64,000 nt of DNA, taken from the NCBI RefSeq assembly GCF_014898815.1, contig NW_026515521.1, positions 124,001 through 188,000 of the forward strand, given 5' to 3'. The translations under genes were made by a program, and so were the position numbers. Source of the DNA: Panonychus citri (lineage: Eukaryota; Arthropoda; Arachnida; Trombidiformes; Tetranychidae). Below, one piece after another: positions 34,001 to 48,445 of this stretch (position 1 is its first letter; each line of letters starts with the position of its first letter). The notes below the pieces were generated by a model, which worked only from the letters and a program-made list of their open reading frames with translations, searched no databases and was not told the DNA's origin.

Positions 34001-37000
34001 CATCATCAAGTTAATCTACCTGATGATGATGTAATACTTATTTAGTATTAGTTTAATTGTTTATGATAATGATAGTTAATGATTAATAGACAAAAATCAA
34101 TCAATAACTAGTGTAAAAATCAATTCTCATAAATATCAGCCATAAATTAATAACAATTAATTGTCATGGCTACTGTAAAATTAAGTAAATAAATTATAAT
34201 GGATTGAGACATATTCAAATGGTGAAAATCCATCGATAATTAAAGTTAATTGTGATAATTAAAAGGTAAAACAAAGTTTTAATTACAGTAGTTGTTGAAT
34301 AAAATTAGGTGATATTAACTTGGTTGACATAAATTGTTTGCAAAACTATTGAAATGATTTAGGGTTATTAATTAATCTGATTTTGATCACTATGGTTATT
34401 TACCATTTTTATTAATTTTACTATTGATTAGCTAACCTAAATTGTCAATAATTAATTAATCCATTACTAGTATCTCACCAATCTTTCAAGTATTATGAGT
34501 GATATTTTAAGTCTCGATAATTATTAATGATTAATAATCAAACATTAAACTTTTTACCTATTTCATTATTTATCATCATCAAGTGTAGTGGGATTTGGAT
34601 TGGGGTTATTATTATCATCTTCATGATAGTAATCATTGTTATTGTTATTCTGTTTTAATTTACGTGACTCAATTGATTCCTCATGATGATTCAGGTTCTG
34701 AGGGTCAGATTGAAAGCTCAATTGATTTCAACAACACACCATGATAATGATAATCATCAAACAAGAAATGAATTTATTACAATCATCATCATGATAACTG
34801 GCCTTCTGATGATGTTTATTATTCCGTGACAATTGACTTATTGATATAATACTTTACAATCAATCCATAGTTTTATCTCTCAAATCAATTTAGAGAGAGA
34901 GAAATTGAGAGTTAATCCATCAATAATTTATAATCTATTGATTTGAATCGTTGTTAATTCATTATTGACTAATGGTTTTACTATTGATTGAAGAAATGAA
35001 ATCAATTAGTTATCTTCAATTTGGTTAATAACATAATTCATGAATCATGTTTACCTTGATTAAGATTTTCAGTGGAAACTTTTTATTAATCCAATAGTTT
35101 TTATCTTATAGTAAAATCTTTTCATTCACCACCCACTATGAACCACCCGCTGCCCCTGATGATATAAACTGTAAGACAGACATATTGGCTTATGCAGCTG
35201 AGATTAATATCTTTTGTTGTATTAGCTCAATTTGCTTTTCAATCTCAAATAAGGTTAGTTTTATATCCGTTTCCTGTTGGACCTCCAATCGGAGAGAAGG
35301 TGGAAAATAAAAGAATTGATTATCATTACTCCTTTATCTTTTTCTTTCATCATCATTCTTTTAGTGCAACTTTTATCTTTGCTTCGAAACCAGAATTCTT
35401 GAGTAGATTCTTAAATGTAATATGAAGTTTCTGATTCAGAATTTTCATTACCATCATCATAAGAAGAGCAACAGTAATCTGATCTTCTCTCTCACTCTTC
35501 CATTGCTTAGAACTCACATTCCACTTTCGATCTAATTATCATCATCATGATATTCATACTCAGCTCTCTCTCTCTCTCTCTGCCTCTTTCTCTATCAATC
35601 AAATGGTGAAAATAAGCAGAAAAATGAGTAAACAGCTTCATCTATTATCTTTATTATCATCCTGTGGTTTTATGAATTGTGATGAACTTTTTTATCAAGA
35701 ATTTCATCTTTATTCCATTTTCCCTGAAAGATCACCTTTGGCCATATTCATGAATATTAATTAATTCAGGTAAATCTTCATGAACTTGAGCTGATAAGAA
35801 GTCTCTGATTATCATGTATCTAATTCATATTCAAAAGTTGTTTATCTTTGAATGCCTATCAGACTGAGTTTTTATATCGTTTTTCATAATGTGTTTCATA
35901 TTTCATCATGAAATATGGTTAAAAGTTGTAAGAAAACAGTTAAAATATATTTGAAAGAGTTTAACTTAATCATGCAACTGAATAGTTTCATCATGATTAT
36001 GTCAAATCGCTTTTAATAATCATCATTAAGTATACCAGGTAAAAAATTTTTACTATCATGAAATTGAGAATTCATTATATTACTATTATGGAATTGATTC
36101 AATCCTAAGATAAATTCATTATCTTATTCATGATTACTCAAGATTTATCAGTATTTTTCATGTTACCACCCCAACCATTATTCTCATGATGATTATCATT
36201 TGAATTCAGTTTAAAATTCACTGGAAATGTAAATATTAACTTGATAATAATTTCTCAAACATAGTCATGAGTAGTTACCAGAAGTTTGCATGAGCATAAT
36301 CATCAAGAAATTAATAAAATAATTATTAACACTTCCAATTGGCTATTCAATTACGATTCCAATAACGATTAACTCTCAGCATTAGTTGATTTCCAATTGA
36401 ATTCCTATGAGAATGTGAAAAATAATTCACCTTTGATCTTATGATTAGATTGGAAAATGGCGATATTGTAAGTTTTTTCATTCTCCCATGAAATATGTAA
36501 ACAAGAGAAATTGTTCAGAAAAAAATATAGTCATTAATTGTTAACAATTTAATTATTTTCAGTTAATCATGTTTACTAATCATCTTCCTTTTTCCTTTCC
36601 ATCCAAGAGTTTGTTCAGTTCAATTAGTTGTTTCTTAGTAAAACTTTGATGAAGATTGGGAGGTTTTATCCTCCACCTTCATCATCATTATAAAGCTCAT
36701 TATTTTCCTAATTGTTAAATAATCAAAATCAAGAGAAAAAGTCTTCGGATTTTTTTATCAATTCGTTGTTAATTCACTTCTGACTCTACCCTGCTCATTA
36801 GGAATAGATTAAGATTGAGAAAACAGGGTGGACTGGATAAGTAGATGAGGGAAAAAAAGTTAATTGTTAAGCTAAAATATCAATTAGCTGAAATGTCAAG
36901 TTGATGAAAAAAAGTTGCAAGTTTTTTTATCTTTCGTGAAAATAATCATGAAATCAGGGGGATATTCATGATCGTTGACAAAATTAGTCTAATTAAGGTA

Positions 37001-38840
37001 ATCATAATTTGATTAATACTCTTTAATGATTTAATAGTAACAATCAATCAATACAGTGCAATGATTAATTGATTTTTCAATTTCTATTTTTAATCAAAAT
37101 TCCCAACATGAATTACTGATTTCTCTGTATTCACAATCATTCATCGCCAGGAACTTTTAATAAGTATTAGCTCAATTATAATATCTCTTAGGTGGCCAAT
37201 TGGAACATCTATTTTTTTCATCTTACCATGAACCTCATGCTGTTCTCACGATGCTATTTGTCCAGATTATTTTAGTCTTCAGCCCATTGATTTACAAATA
37301 AGAGAAAACAATCAAACGATTATCAAAGTTGATTCAATCAAAGATGACGATTTTATTATCTTACCTACCATTAGTCGAACTAATTTTCAATTCAAAAAAG
37401 GTTCAATTGTGTATTATGGAAAAGGTGAAGACAATTGAACGTGATTAAGTTGATCGAATTTGTAAATATCATTGATTTTCAATTGAACTTTTTTTTTCTG
37501 CAAACGATTGATAAATATAATCCAAACAACGGTAAATCTTGGATCATTATCATTATCATGATAATCTCATGATGATGGTAGCAAAAGTTATGATGAAAAT
37601 TCATCAACGATTCAGATCATTATCCAGAATATGTGATTAGAGTAAGAATGATCATCATCAAGATGACCATCAAGACATAAATCTGATAATGATTCTGGTT
37701 AATGATAATATTTTTGTGATATTACCTTGAATTCATAATTGATGATGGCTAAGAAAAGGATTAAGCTTCCTGATGACTTATCATTAGTATCATTGAAGGA
37801 AAAAAAGATGACCAATAAAAAAGATGAGTAATTTAGAGCAGATTGTTAATGATGATTCTGTTGATTCTTGTTATGTTAGTCTCATTTTTTTATCCTTTTT
37901 CTTATATTGAGAATGAGGCTCATTCCATAAGTGCCGCAGGCATCATAGAGATTAAAGTGAAAGATATGAGATTATCATGAATGTGGAAACTCAAGTTTCG
38001 CTTCATCAAATGATGAAATAAACACGATTCTCTCTCTCTCTCAATCCACTTACTCTGTAGTCTATGATAGTGATATAAATTAAGATGAAAGTTTATCTTG
38101 TTTATCATCAAAAGCAATAAGTGATAACATGTTTTATTGTCAATGACATTGTCTTATTAAACTCTCATCAAGATGAAGATGATGATAATCATGATGATAT
38201 CGCAGGTAAATTGTTATCGACAGAATCATGATCAAGATCCAATATTAAAGGGTGTGGCATAGTTGTAGGTTGTAAACTCAGAATGAGATTAAATCTCATT
38301 AACCCAAATGATAACTGTAAATGGTTTTCATTTTCTTACACCCTCAAGGGATAATGAAGATGACGAGGATGACTATATCTACCTCATCACTAATAATAAT
38401 AATGATCATCATGATGATAACCTTTCACATCTTCACCATCATCATTCAAGTCTATTTATTAATTTAATTACCGTTGACCATCAAACTCAATTGAAAATAT
38501 CTCTTTTTACTTGACAAAAGCCAAACTCTCTAATTGTATCAGCCAATAAATATCAACATTTTCATGATTAATTTATCAGTAAATTTGATGAATTGGATTA
38601 ACACCCAGCACAAGATTAAGATGATTATCTGTACATGTCAATTAACTAGAAATCCCTTTTGATAACAAGTTGATAGTAATTTTTACTCTTCAATATGTGA
38701 TATTAATTGTTGATAACATGGAAAATATTAATTGAAAGTACAAAATTTAACTTGACAATTATCCCTTTCATTTATATCACTCTGATTAATCATTTCCGTT
38801 AATCTGATTGTTTCTGTTTTTCAATCCAATCTTTTTACAG
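31094..38840 (+). other. 7.7-kb intron of TMTC3-like gene
   Basis: AT-rich; a CT run at 35564-35582; no exon required by phase (the exons on each side join in frame and in conserved order). An open stretch at 37232-37438 looks unusually protein-like (see findings). The small ORF at 35192-35425 has a signal-like start but no other support. Confidence 0.7.
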
Positions 38841-39072
38841 ACTAGATAATCCAGCTCGTATATTAACATCACCTTATCGACAGCTTAACTATGCTTTTAT
38901 TTGGTCTTATAATTGTTGGCTTTTACTTTATCCGGTCAATCTATCATGTGATTGGTCATCAACATCAATTCAACTAATCGTCTCACTGATTGATCCAAAA
39001 AATATCCTTACACTTTTACTATTCATCTCATTAACAGTTATCCTATTGAAAGGTGATACAATCACTTGGATG
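38841..39072 (+). CDS. TMTC3: TMTC3-like gene, DUF1736 exon
   Basis: Acceptor CTTTTTACAG and donor GATG/GTAAGT. Phase 2 in, phase 0 out. It reads (R)LDNPARILTSPYRQLNYAFI, then WSYNCWLLLYPVNLSCDW and a long hydrophobic helix pair ending KGDTITWM. DNPA, the RQL pair, WLLL.P..L..DW and the following helix are the hallmarks of the TMTC domain DUF1736. Agreement with TMTC3 (FDNPAS...RQLTFNYLLPVNAWLLLNP) is better than with the other paralogues. The segment faces and spans the ER membrane; in this family it is thought to belong to the glycosyltransferase-like membrane core. Confidence 0.93.
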
Positions 39073-42001
39073 GTAAGTAATACTCATAATATTATTTTCA
39101 TCTTGTTCACCATCATCATCATCACTCCGACTCTTAATCCTCTACAAGATTATCTTTCAATGATTCAATGAATGATCTATATCCATCTTGGAGATATTAA
39201 TAATAATATTCAAGATTTAATTTAGGTAATTTAATAACTATGAATGAAAGTTTATTCATCTATTTCTCTCTCATTCGCATCCTCATCTTTTCCATCAGTT
39301 GGCATCACTCGAAGGCATTTCTACATAAGATGATGATGATTAACTCTCTTGTGCACTGATAACCATTTCTGTCAATCTTTATCGCTGCATTTGTATCTAC
39401 AGTTTACTTTTATTTCCTCATCAGAATCAGAGTTAAATGAACCAGTCGAGTATATACTAATCATCCTCTCTCTTCCTCTTCCAAAGTTAGTTTTCTCTTT
39501 TTTCTCCATCATCATGATAATCATTTGGTGCTCATCATCTAAAACACTAGCATCCTTATTATATTGTTATTCTTTGTGTTCTGATCTTTTCTCTTTATCA
39601 ATTCCTTGGAACTGGAAGACTTTTTTTGCTCTTCTTTTCTCTTTCACTTTTCTCTTCTTCTTGCATATTGGTATCATCCTCATCTTATTAACCATTACAT
39701 GAGCTCATCATTATCATCTTCATTTTATCAACGTTCTAATTAAATGTTATCCAAAGCCGGAAAACCTCAGAGCCGGAAGCTCAAAGTCAAAGCCAATAAC
39801 GATCAACATCATGGAAAAGTATGATGAAAATGATGGAAATTCAGACTTTTCTCATGATGATAATGATGAAATAAAAAGAAATTCATCATCATCATCATCA
39901 TCATGTCTGTTGAAATGAAAGATTCTGATTCCATCACAGGATGATCATTAAGCTTTGGGAGAAAATTGCTCAATCTCTGGTTACTTTAATTGCAACTCAT
40001 ACACTCAGAATTTATAAGATGATGATTATCTTGAAACTGAATTTTAGCTCCATTTTCAAGGAAAATCTTAAAACAACAAAGAGATAAACCTTAATTACCA
40101 ACAAAAACAAAAAGATAATCAAGAAAAACAATTAAATCTATAACAATATTTTGCAACTAATGATTCTTAGTGATAAGGTGGAGTTGATGAGCTGCATGAT
40201 AATCCTCATGAACAACCTTTAGATAACCTTAATGATCATCAGATAATTAAGAACCATAATTATTTCTAAATTGATTATTCTTACATATCAGCGATAATTA
40301 TCCTTAATGATGAAACTTCAACGATTAGTTAAGAAAACGAAAAATTTTCCCTCATCGATTACAACTCAATTTGAATTCTAACACATGAAAAACTCTCTGA
40401 ATGTTACATGATAAAATCAGATCATCTCCAGATCCTACCGTTCATATTCAGTTCCAATTTTCACTCTTTATCTTTCTGTTCATCCTAACTTTGTTCAATA
40501 TCATTTCTAATATCAACTGTGTTTCAGTTTAGTTATTTGAAAGATAAAATTCCCAATAAACTGACTCTTAATGTGCGATAATATTATTAATAAGAACTTT
40601 CAACTTCTCTTTTTTTTCATTCTCTGACCGGTGGTCATTCATATCTTTATCTCTGTATTCTAAGTTTCAAATAGTCTTAGTAATTTCCTTCTTCCTTTTT
40701 ATTATTAACAGTATCCTCGTAATCCTTTATTGTATTCAAATTCTCTAGAGATGTTGTGAGAAAAAGTTTTGTTTCCATCATGAAGGAGAAAGAGAGATGA
40801 TCATGAATCTAGATTTTCAAATCAAAATTCTGTCCAAAATTTCATGAGGAGAAAATTTTAACCGAAGAATAAAATTTTTATTTCCTCTTTCTGTTTTCAG
40901 TGATTCTAATTTACATTTCCGGTTTCCGTTCATTCCTTAGATGCTTTAATTACTTTCTTTTAAATCTATTTATCAAAAACACAATTGAATTCAGTTCAGT
41001 TAATTGACAACAAAAACATGGTTGAATTCACTGATTTTCAAATAACCTTTAAAATCCTAACTAATGATACAATTGTCGATATTGATGATTATATTATCCT
41101 AACCAACCAACCACCCAGTGAGACTTATAATGTAGTATTTACTTGACCATTGGTCAGCTGTTCAGTTTTCCTCTTTTTCTCTGCCAGGAGTTATCATAAA
41201 ATATTATTACTGTTATCATGACTTTAATTGTAATGTTAACATTTGTGAAACAAATTGATCATCCAAACAAATCGCTGATCTAGATAATTGATAATCAATT
41301 TAATTTAATATAAACAGTAAATAGAAGTGAAAATTTAATGATAGAAACAATTTAATCTGATTAAATCGATTATTATCCAATAACAATTACAACCTAAGCA
41401 GTATAGATAATCAACTCTAGGAATCTAGATAAACAATCAACATATTTAATCACCATCAACATGAAGATATAAATTAAACATGAAAATTTGATGGAACAAG
41501 TTGAACAAATACCATATTAACCCAATAATAATTTCAGGTTACATGAGATTTTATGATAAATGGAAACGGAAATGAAATAAATGTTATTTCAATTTAAGGT
41601 ATTTTGCAGCAGAGAGAGAGAGAGAGAGAAATTCGATTCCATTATAAATTGGATTCTGAATGAAATCGGAAATGAAAAGATTAGACTATTAATACTTTTC
41701 CATGGTTTCCAATTCCGTTGGATAGATGATTTCATGATGAATTCAACTTTCAATGAAGGAATTGTAAATGGTGTTACTACACGTACTTTGATGATGATTC
41801 AAGAATCCATAATCTAACTGATCAAATCCCAATGTTGTTCCGTATTCAAATGATTAATTTTGTAAGAGATGATCTCAATATCTATAGAGCCCATTGAAGC
41901 TAACCCGAAATCTTGAATTCCCAATATGATGGTGAACCTTATTCACTAATTTCATTAAATTATACTAATTCTATATTTGTAATAATTAAATTTAATCATA
42001 G
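39073..42001 (+). other. intron of TMTC3-like gene
   Basis: 2.9 kb, AT-rich. ORFs at 39349-39702 and 41581-41817 (the latter contains a GA run at 41611-41629) have no family support and no phase need. Confidence 0.75.
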
Positions 42002-42168
42002 GCAATGGGATTCATGGTGATCACATTTTTACCCGTATCCAATATATTTTTCCCGGTGGGTTTTGTTATCGCTGAAAGGGTTTTATATTTACCATCAATG
42101 GGTTTCTCAATGATACTTGCCCGAGGGTTTATTTTACTTTACTCATCAATTATCATCAAAAGTAAAAG
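42002..42168 (+). CDS. TMTC3: TMTC3-like gene, exon with FPVGFVIAERVLYLPSMG
   Basis: Acceptor AATCATAG and donor AAAAG/GTAAGT. Phase 0 in, phase 2 out, 55 codons. It encodes FLPVSNIFFPVGFVIAERVL and then YLPSMGFSMILARGF, an almost exact copy of the most conserved TMTC segment ([29 protein letters not shown]). The conserved Glu-Arg in this segment and the two flanking helices are present, so the membrane core is expected to be functional. Confidence 0.96.
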
Positions 42169-45100
42169 GTAAGTGATTTAATCAACTGTCAATCTGTAAA
42201 CAATTAACATTCAAATTTCAATCTGATTTCATTGATTTTCACAAAATGAACTTTTCTCAATCCTTTCATCCTAATACAAACTAATAACTATTATTTACTC
42301 ATGATAATAATTATATTGTAGTGATTTATTTTTTTTCAGCTGATGATAAAGTCTATGAAATTAAGTGAGCTCTTAAATTATCATTCTCAGTTCCTAATGA
42401 TGATAATATCATCTACTTATCATCATGTTCTTGTTTTTTTTGTATGAATGAAACCCTTGAAACTTAATCTTCTTTCCTGTTGTTATTCACCATGAAATTT
42501 AAGCTCATTAACTACACAAGATGAAAATCATCTAACTGTTGAAACAATTAACTAAATAACCTTAACAATTTGCATATTGATAAGTGTATTTTTTGGCTCA
42601 CTCTTCATCCATTATCAGCATCTTAAGTGTCTAGGCTTCAATTGACCTCAAGATCATGATGATTGTTACAATCAAATAATCAATTTAATGAATGAAACTA
42701 ACTTTAAGTGTGGAGACAATTAATTTCACTTGTTTATTGTATTTAACTGATAATTACAATTGCATTGCTATAATACAATTGTAATAATGATGAGGATGTT
42801 ATCATCATCTTGAATAGTGAAGATGAGCAAGATGGATAAAGTGTTGTTAATTACTTTAATTTAGATTGCATTTTGTTGCTTTTGTTATTGTTGAAATGTT
42901 GTTTCCAATGTTGAATCCATTAAACAGTGATACTAATCACTTTAATTGTGACTTAATCGCTAATGCAATCATTTCCCTTTCCTCTACACTTTCCATCTCC
43001 ATCCTCATCCTTAAAACCCTCTCTTGATCAACTTCGTCACATTTTCTTGTTATCATTATATCCTCTTTAATCGTTGTCACAGTTTCCATAGAAACTGTTG
43101 ATAAATCTTTTATATTTGTAGCTAAATTAACTCTAAATACTCACAACAAATACTATATGAATACACAAGCTAATCATCTTGAAGGTTATCAGAACTACAG
43201 ATAAACTGTCATCACTTTTATGATAATCTCACTGATTATCATCATTCATGTAACCAGATTAATACTCATATTCAAATATCAATTGATGATAAGAAATCAA
43301 TTTCTCTTTCTATCTCAAAATCACTGAGATAATCTTCGATAAAGATTAAGTGATAATCATAGTTTTATTCACAATTTTTTCACCCAAAAAAAACTCTCGA
43401 TGTAAATTCATTGATTTACTATTGATAATGTTTACTCAATGATTTATGGTATGAAATATCTGCAATTTCATTGATTGGAATTCACTTATTCTCATGGAAA
43501 ATCAATAGTTCATCTGATGAACTATTGATCAATCGATAATCTTACCTGATTAATTGATTGTGATCACCTTCAATTTTAATTTAACTCTAATAACTTAAAC
43601 TGATTAAGAATAACAATTTTCATTACTTTGAGAGGATCAAAATTTAATTTAATAAAGAATAAAACTTTCGATAAGATAATGATGATAAACATGAACATTA
43701 TCAATTGTGACATAAAATCGAAGGCGAAAAAAATTAATTTAATAACAAATTTCAAATTTAACTGAATCACTCTCATCTTACTCAATCCACTCCAACATTT
43801 TCCTCGACTTCATCATCATCATCCATTGCTCACAACAATTACAACTGTTGATTTGACACTTTTGTTTTGTTAACTGTAAATTCAATTAAATTTTTACTTT
43901 TCAATTCTGTTTATAAACATTATCATCATTATGAACAATATTTACCCTGAAAAACTAGGAAGGGATAACATGATAAAATAATGCAAGTGAAAAACTTTTT
44001 CCTTCCCTCTCCTTGATTGTTATTAATTTCTTGATTGTTTTGGTTCCCTCACTCTTTAAGTTGATTGTTACCAATGTAATTTGAATTTTCTTGTGTTCAT
44101 ACAACACACACACACACACACATACATACATACAGAAACAGTTAGTGTTGACATGATGCAATTTAATTCCTGTCTAATCATAATATCATGGCAACAATTT
44201 ACTGTTAAAATTGAATTGAATTTGTTACACAAATGTTGTTGCATGATGAAGACAATGCAATAGAAAACAATAAACTTTTATGCATACCCATGCAGACACA
44301 TTCAGTTTAGACACAATGAGCATTCAGCTTGATTCAATTATACTGTTGTATTATTATTATTATTATTATATCAGAATGTGTATTCAATTAAAATGCAAAT
44401 ACAGTTAAGTGTCTGAGTGATTGTTATCAGAATGATAAAAGTGGTAACAGTAAATAACATTGAACCAACAATAACCAAAGGTAAATACACTTTCTGATTG
44501 TATGTTATTAATTGAATAGTATTGAATTATTATCATTATTATTATCAGTTTTTTTCTTACATTGGAATCTGTATTTATCTCAATTATACTGATGAGGATG
44601 ATGATGATCACGAATGTATTAGTTTGATGATAGGAGGTGAAGAAAATGTTAACCATGATGTTGATAATAAATTGTAAATGAATGAAATGAGTGAATAAAT
44701 ATTATCCATGATGATGATTCCATGTAAATGCTAACAAAATATGATCAAGATGAAAGGTTTCCATGTAATAGTAGATGTATGTTCACATTCAATAATTGGA
44801 TGAGGATGATGAAAGGATGCCAATCATTGATATTAATTATCATCTGGATGAAAGAAAAGTGAGATTTATTGAATTAGTAGATTTCTCATGTTCGTGATAA
44901 TTTCATGAAGATTAGCCCTTTGATTACTTATTAATTTCAATGGTTTCATGATTATATCAGTTTCTTTTTATATTTACTTTTCACATCCTCAGGTAGATTA
45001 CTAAATGTATTTATTACTTAGAAATATTCAAGTTCTGACTAGCAATCCATTTCTATCTTGAAACTTTACTATTGAACATTCAGTGTTCTCGAAGTGGCTT

Positions 45101-46808
45101 CTTTGCTGGTTTGATGTATTAGTTTTATATTCAGTGGAAGCTTGAAGATGAAGCTAATGATGACTAGAGCTTTGTAGCTATTAAGCAACAGTAAGATGAA
45201 AGAAAGAAGCTTATGGATGGCGATGGAAAATTATTGGAGGCTAACAAGAAGCCAGGGTGGAAATTAGAGAGTAGCTGGTGAATCAACAGTGAGGTGGAAA
45301 AGGAAATGTGTGAAAATGAATTTTCACTTTTCTTCCTTTTACAAAGAAAACCTATGGAACCATAAGAAATGGTAATAAGATGAGAAATAAAAAGCTCAAT
45401 AATAATAATATTCATTCATTGAAGGGTGAAAATTGATAGAAGTATTTCCAACCATATTACTGTTATTGTAATCATCATGATAGCGATGGGTGGGTTAGGG
45501 TGAGGAGATGATGATAAAAGGCAGAGCGGAAAAAAGTTTCTCATTTTTAATATGCAATAGAAAACACTATGTATTTTTATCATCTATCTGCTTGGAGCAA
45601 TAGAGAAGGTGAGAGAGAGAGAGAAAGAGCCATGATTCTGGTGATTATGTGAAGACTCTGAGTATCATGGTAATTTTTTTCTTTCATGGAAAATGCAAAT
45701 TCAAATGTCTCTACAATATTGAGGTAATGTGATAACTTTTAGTTTATTAGTTTTTTTACTGACCATTTACCGTTAGTCATTTATGAGGGAGATGAGATTC
45801 AACTGAGCTTCTGGGGAAAGTTATCTTTGACACATTATCACCTCTTACAAAACGACAGCTATTATGATGGAATGACCATCAAGATAATTCAAAAGACTTG
45901 AGGTAATTATCTTACTCATTGGAATGGTCATTTAGTTTTCACTTCTTCATGTACCTTTCATTTGAGAATATTGAGCTTTAGATATTCAATATTCTAGTCT
46001 TTGAGGCTTTGTAATATTTTATCAACTCTTGAGGTAACTTTTTCATTTCCTTTATTTCAACTGAAAAATATAAAGTGACATTTATCAATATCCGATTTCC
46101 ATGATTGTCTAAATCTCTGTTATTTTATATATATATTGAATAAAATAAATAATATTAATCATCGAGTATGAAATCAATTCAGCTTCAGTTCAGTACTTTG
46201 AGTCATAATTTCATATCCTGGTTCCCGGTGTAAACTTGAATGTTTTGACTATCAAATCATGTCTCGGATTGAATTCTGAGTCTGTTGACACTTTTTTACC
46301 ATTTAATTCAAGTTGCTAAATGTTTATTTCAATACTATAGTCTTTGGATAACATCATTTAATAAATCAATCTGATTTGAATAGGTCATCATGGGAATAGT
46401 CAGAACTTTATTTTGTCAAGTTTGAAAGTTTTACAAACGAAATAAAATGAAACTAAAGGACCAAAACTCATAAGAAAATGAAATTTGATTCCCAAATATA
46501 TGTATCATTGGATATCTTTATCATGATAATCGTTTACCAAATGAAAGAAAAGTTCATTCATGATAATCAGCCCGATGAATAAGCGAGATTGGAAAAAAAT
46601 TGACATGATTGTTCACTGAATCGTATTGAACATTCAATATAATGTAATTGAATTCACAAGGAATCAGAAATAAATCATATCCAATCACATCAATGAAATT
46701 CAAAAGGTTTACAGACTTGACAATGTTTATAATCATTTCAGAGCATTGGATCAACAACTAATTAACAATTAATTGTTTTCTCTTTTTCTCTTTTCCTTTA
46801 ACAATTAG
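42169..46808 (+). other. 4.6-kb intron of TMTC3-like gene
   Basis: No exon needed by phase. CA/CATA repeat at 44103-44134 and an ATT run at 44349-44369. Small open frames on both strands are AT-rich noise. Confidence 0.75.
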
Positions 46809-46892
46809 ATGGATACAATTAACATTTTATTTGCTCACAATCGTATTCCTATCAAGTTTAACAATCAAAACAACCCACCGCTGTAGTGAATG
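46809..46892 (+). CDS. TMTC3: TMTC3-like gene, last membrane helix exon
   Basis: Acceptor CTTTAACAATTAG and donor GAATG/GTAAGT. Phase 2 in and out, 28 codons. It encodes (R)WIQLTFYLLTIVFLSSLTIK then TTHRCSEW, the last transmembrane helix and the short link to the TPR domain (family: ...SLKTFHRNWDW). It is duplicated at 49658-49741 with no coding change seen. Confidence 0.9.
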
Positions 46893-48445
46893 GTAAGTTA
46901 ATTGATTTTTAGTACTACAAAAAAGTCCATCAAGCTAATGGTAAGCGGTTAACAATCAATGAGAATGACAAATTGTCAATGATGTTTTTTGAGTTTTATG
47001 TTGATTATGAGCAGGTTGATAAACAATTGAACGATAATAAATAATATTGTTATGATTGAAATTTTCTACTCCCAATCTTATATATCAAACCAAAGCCAAA
47101 GAAACATCAATTTTGACACTAACTTTATTGTTTTTTAGCTGTTCCAAGCTCTTATTATGTGTCTATTATAAATTTGAGATAAAATCATTTGAAAAACAAC
47201 AATTTTCTGTGAAATGAAATGTTTATATTGTTAACTATTTAGTTGGTGTTAGATTAATACAATTGATGACTTTTTTTTGCAGTTCGATTGTTATTTCATT
47301 TGAAAGAAATGAAGAGGAAAAAAGTTCCGAGGAAAATGTTGATATTCAGTGGAGATTGTGAATCACTTTTTGTAGCTTGATTCGTTTTCATGTTACTTTA
47401 TTTTCTGCTTTGCTTTGCATTTACTATTGTCCATTGATTTGGTCACAATTGTAGTTTCAATCTTTTACCATGTAGACTTTGAATCCAATCGACTTATCAA
47501 TGATACTTTTTGATGATGATAATGATGACGATAATAAAGATGCATGATGAATACTCAGATCCCTTTGATTGAGTGATAAGATGATTGGTAAAAATTGAGA
47601 TGATAAAAAAGATGCTACTTTTTTTCCTCATATTCTGTCTTCTTTTCGTCATTTTTTTTTCGTTGGGAACAATTTTCATCATAATGAATATCAGGTGACA
47701 TGTAAAAGATTGATGTCTTGTCGACTCTGAATTTTTATCAACATGACAATGATGATGAGAAAAAAATGATGAGAAATATCAGTAAAAGAGAGAGAGAGAG
47801 AGAGAGAGAAAAAAAAAATCGCTGATCTTCCCAAAATGAACTAGGAAATATTGAGAATTGATAACAAGGTTTCCATGACAACCGATGCTACAAGTTAACT
47901 CTGAATTTTGGATACAAATAAGGGGAAAGATTGATAAGACAAAATTTTCATCAAGCTTGAGTAGTTAGGAAAACGTTTTGATATTTTTCCTTCTGAATTA
48001 TTCTGATGAAATTTTCTCTCCTGATAAACATTTTTCCAGGGTAAGCTGAAACTTTTACATGGTGATAATAATACTCCAAGTTTTATTCATTTTCATGTCA
48101 ATCAACCTTCAATTTTGTAAATTCAATATATAAATATAACTCAGGCAATGAATCAGAACTTTTTTTTCTCACTTGTTCATTTGAACATTTCAATCATGAT
48201 AATCATTTTCATGCTGACTTTCATATTAATATTACTAATTCCAATCAATATCAATTTGATTCAGTATATGCTACCTATGGGAATTGATCATCATTACTGC
48301 ATTAATAGTTTGATGTATTCTCAATTGATTGAGACAACAATTAACTACAATTATCATGGAAAATTGATAAACTATTTTGCTATTATTGATTGAATCTTGT
48401 CATTGATTTTCAAATTGATTTTTGATTTTCTTTTCTCTTCATCAG
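46893..48445 (+). other. intron of TMTC3-like gene
   Basis: 1.55 kb with a GA run near 47788-47808. An 81-codon hydrophobic ORF at 48148-48393 is repeated unchanged in the duplicate, which only reflects the recent duplication. Confidence 0.8.

Noticed and set aside
35192..35425. 77-codon ORF with a signal-peptide-like start
   Set aside because: Short, inside a 7.7-kb intron, and the composition drifts to Phe/His-rich noise. No homology recognised.
39349..39702. 117-codon hydrophobic ORF
   Set aside because: Translated TC-rich intron DNA. Not needed by splice phase and no family motif.
44103..44134. Possible CRISPR-like or satellite array
   Set aside because: Simple CA/CATA microsatellite; no spaced repeats anywhere in the window.
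48148..48393. 81-codon hydrophobic ORF repeated unchanged at 50984-51229
   Set aside because: It lies in an intron that was duplicated as a whole. Identity reflects the recent duplication, not selection; the composition is AT-rich noise.
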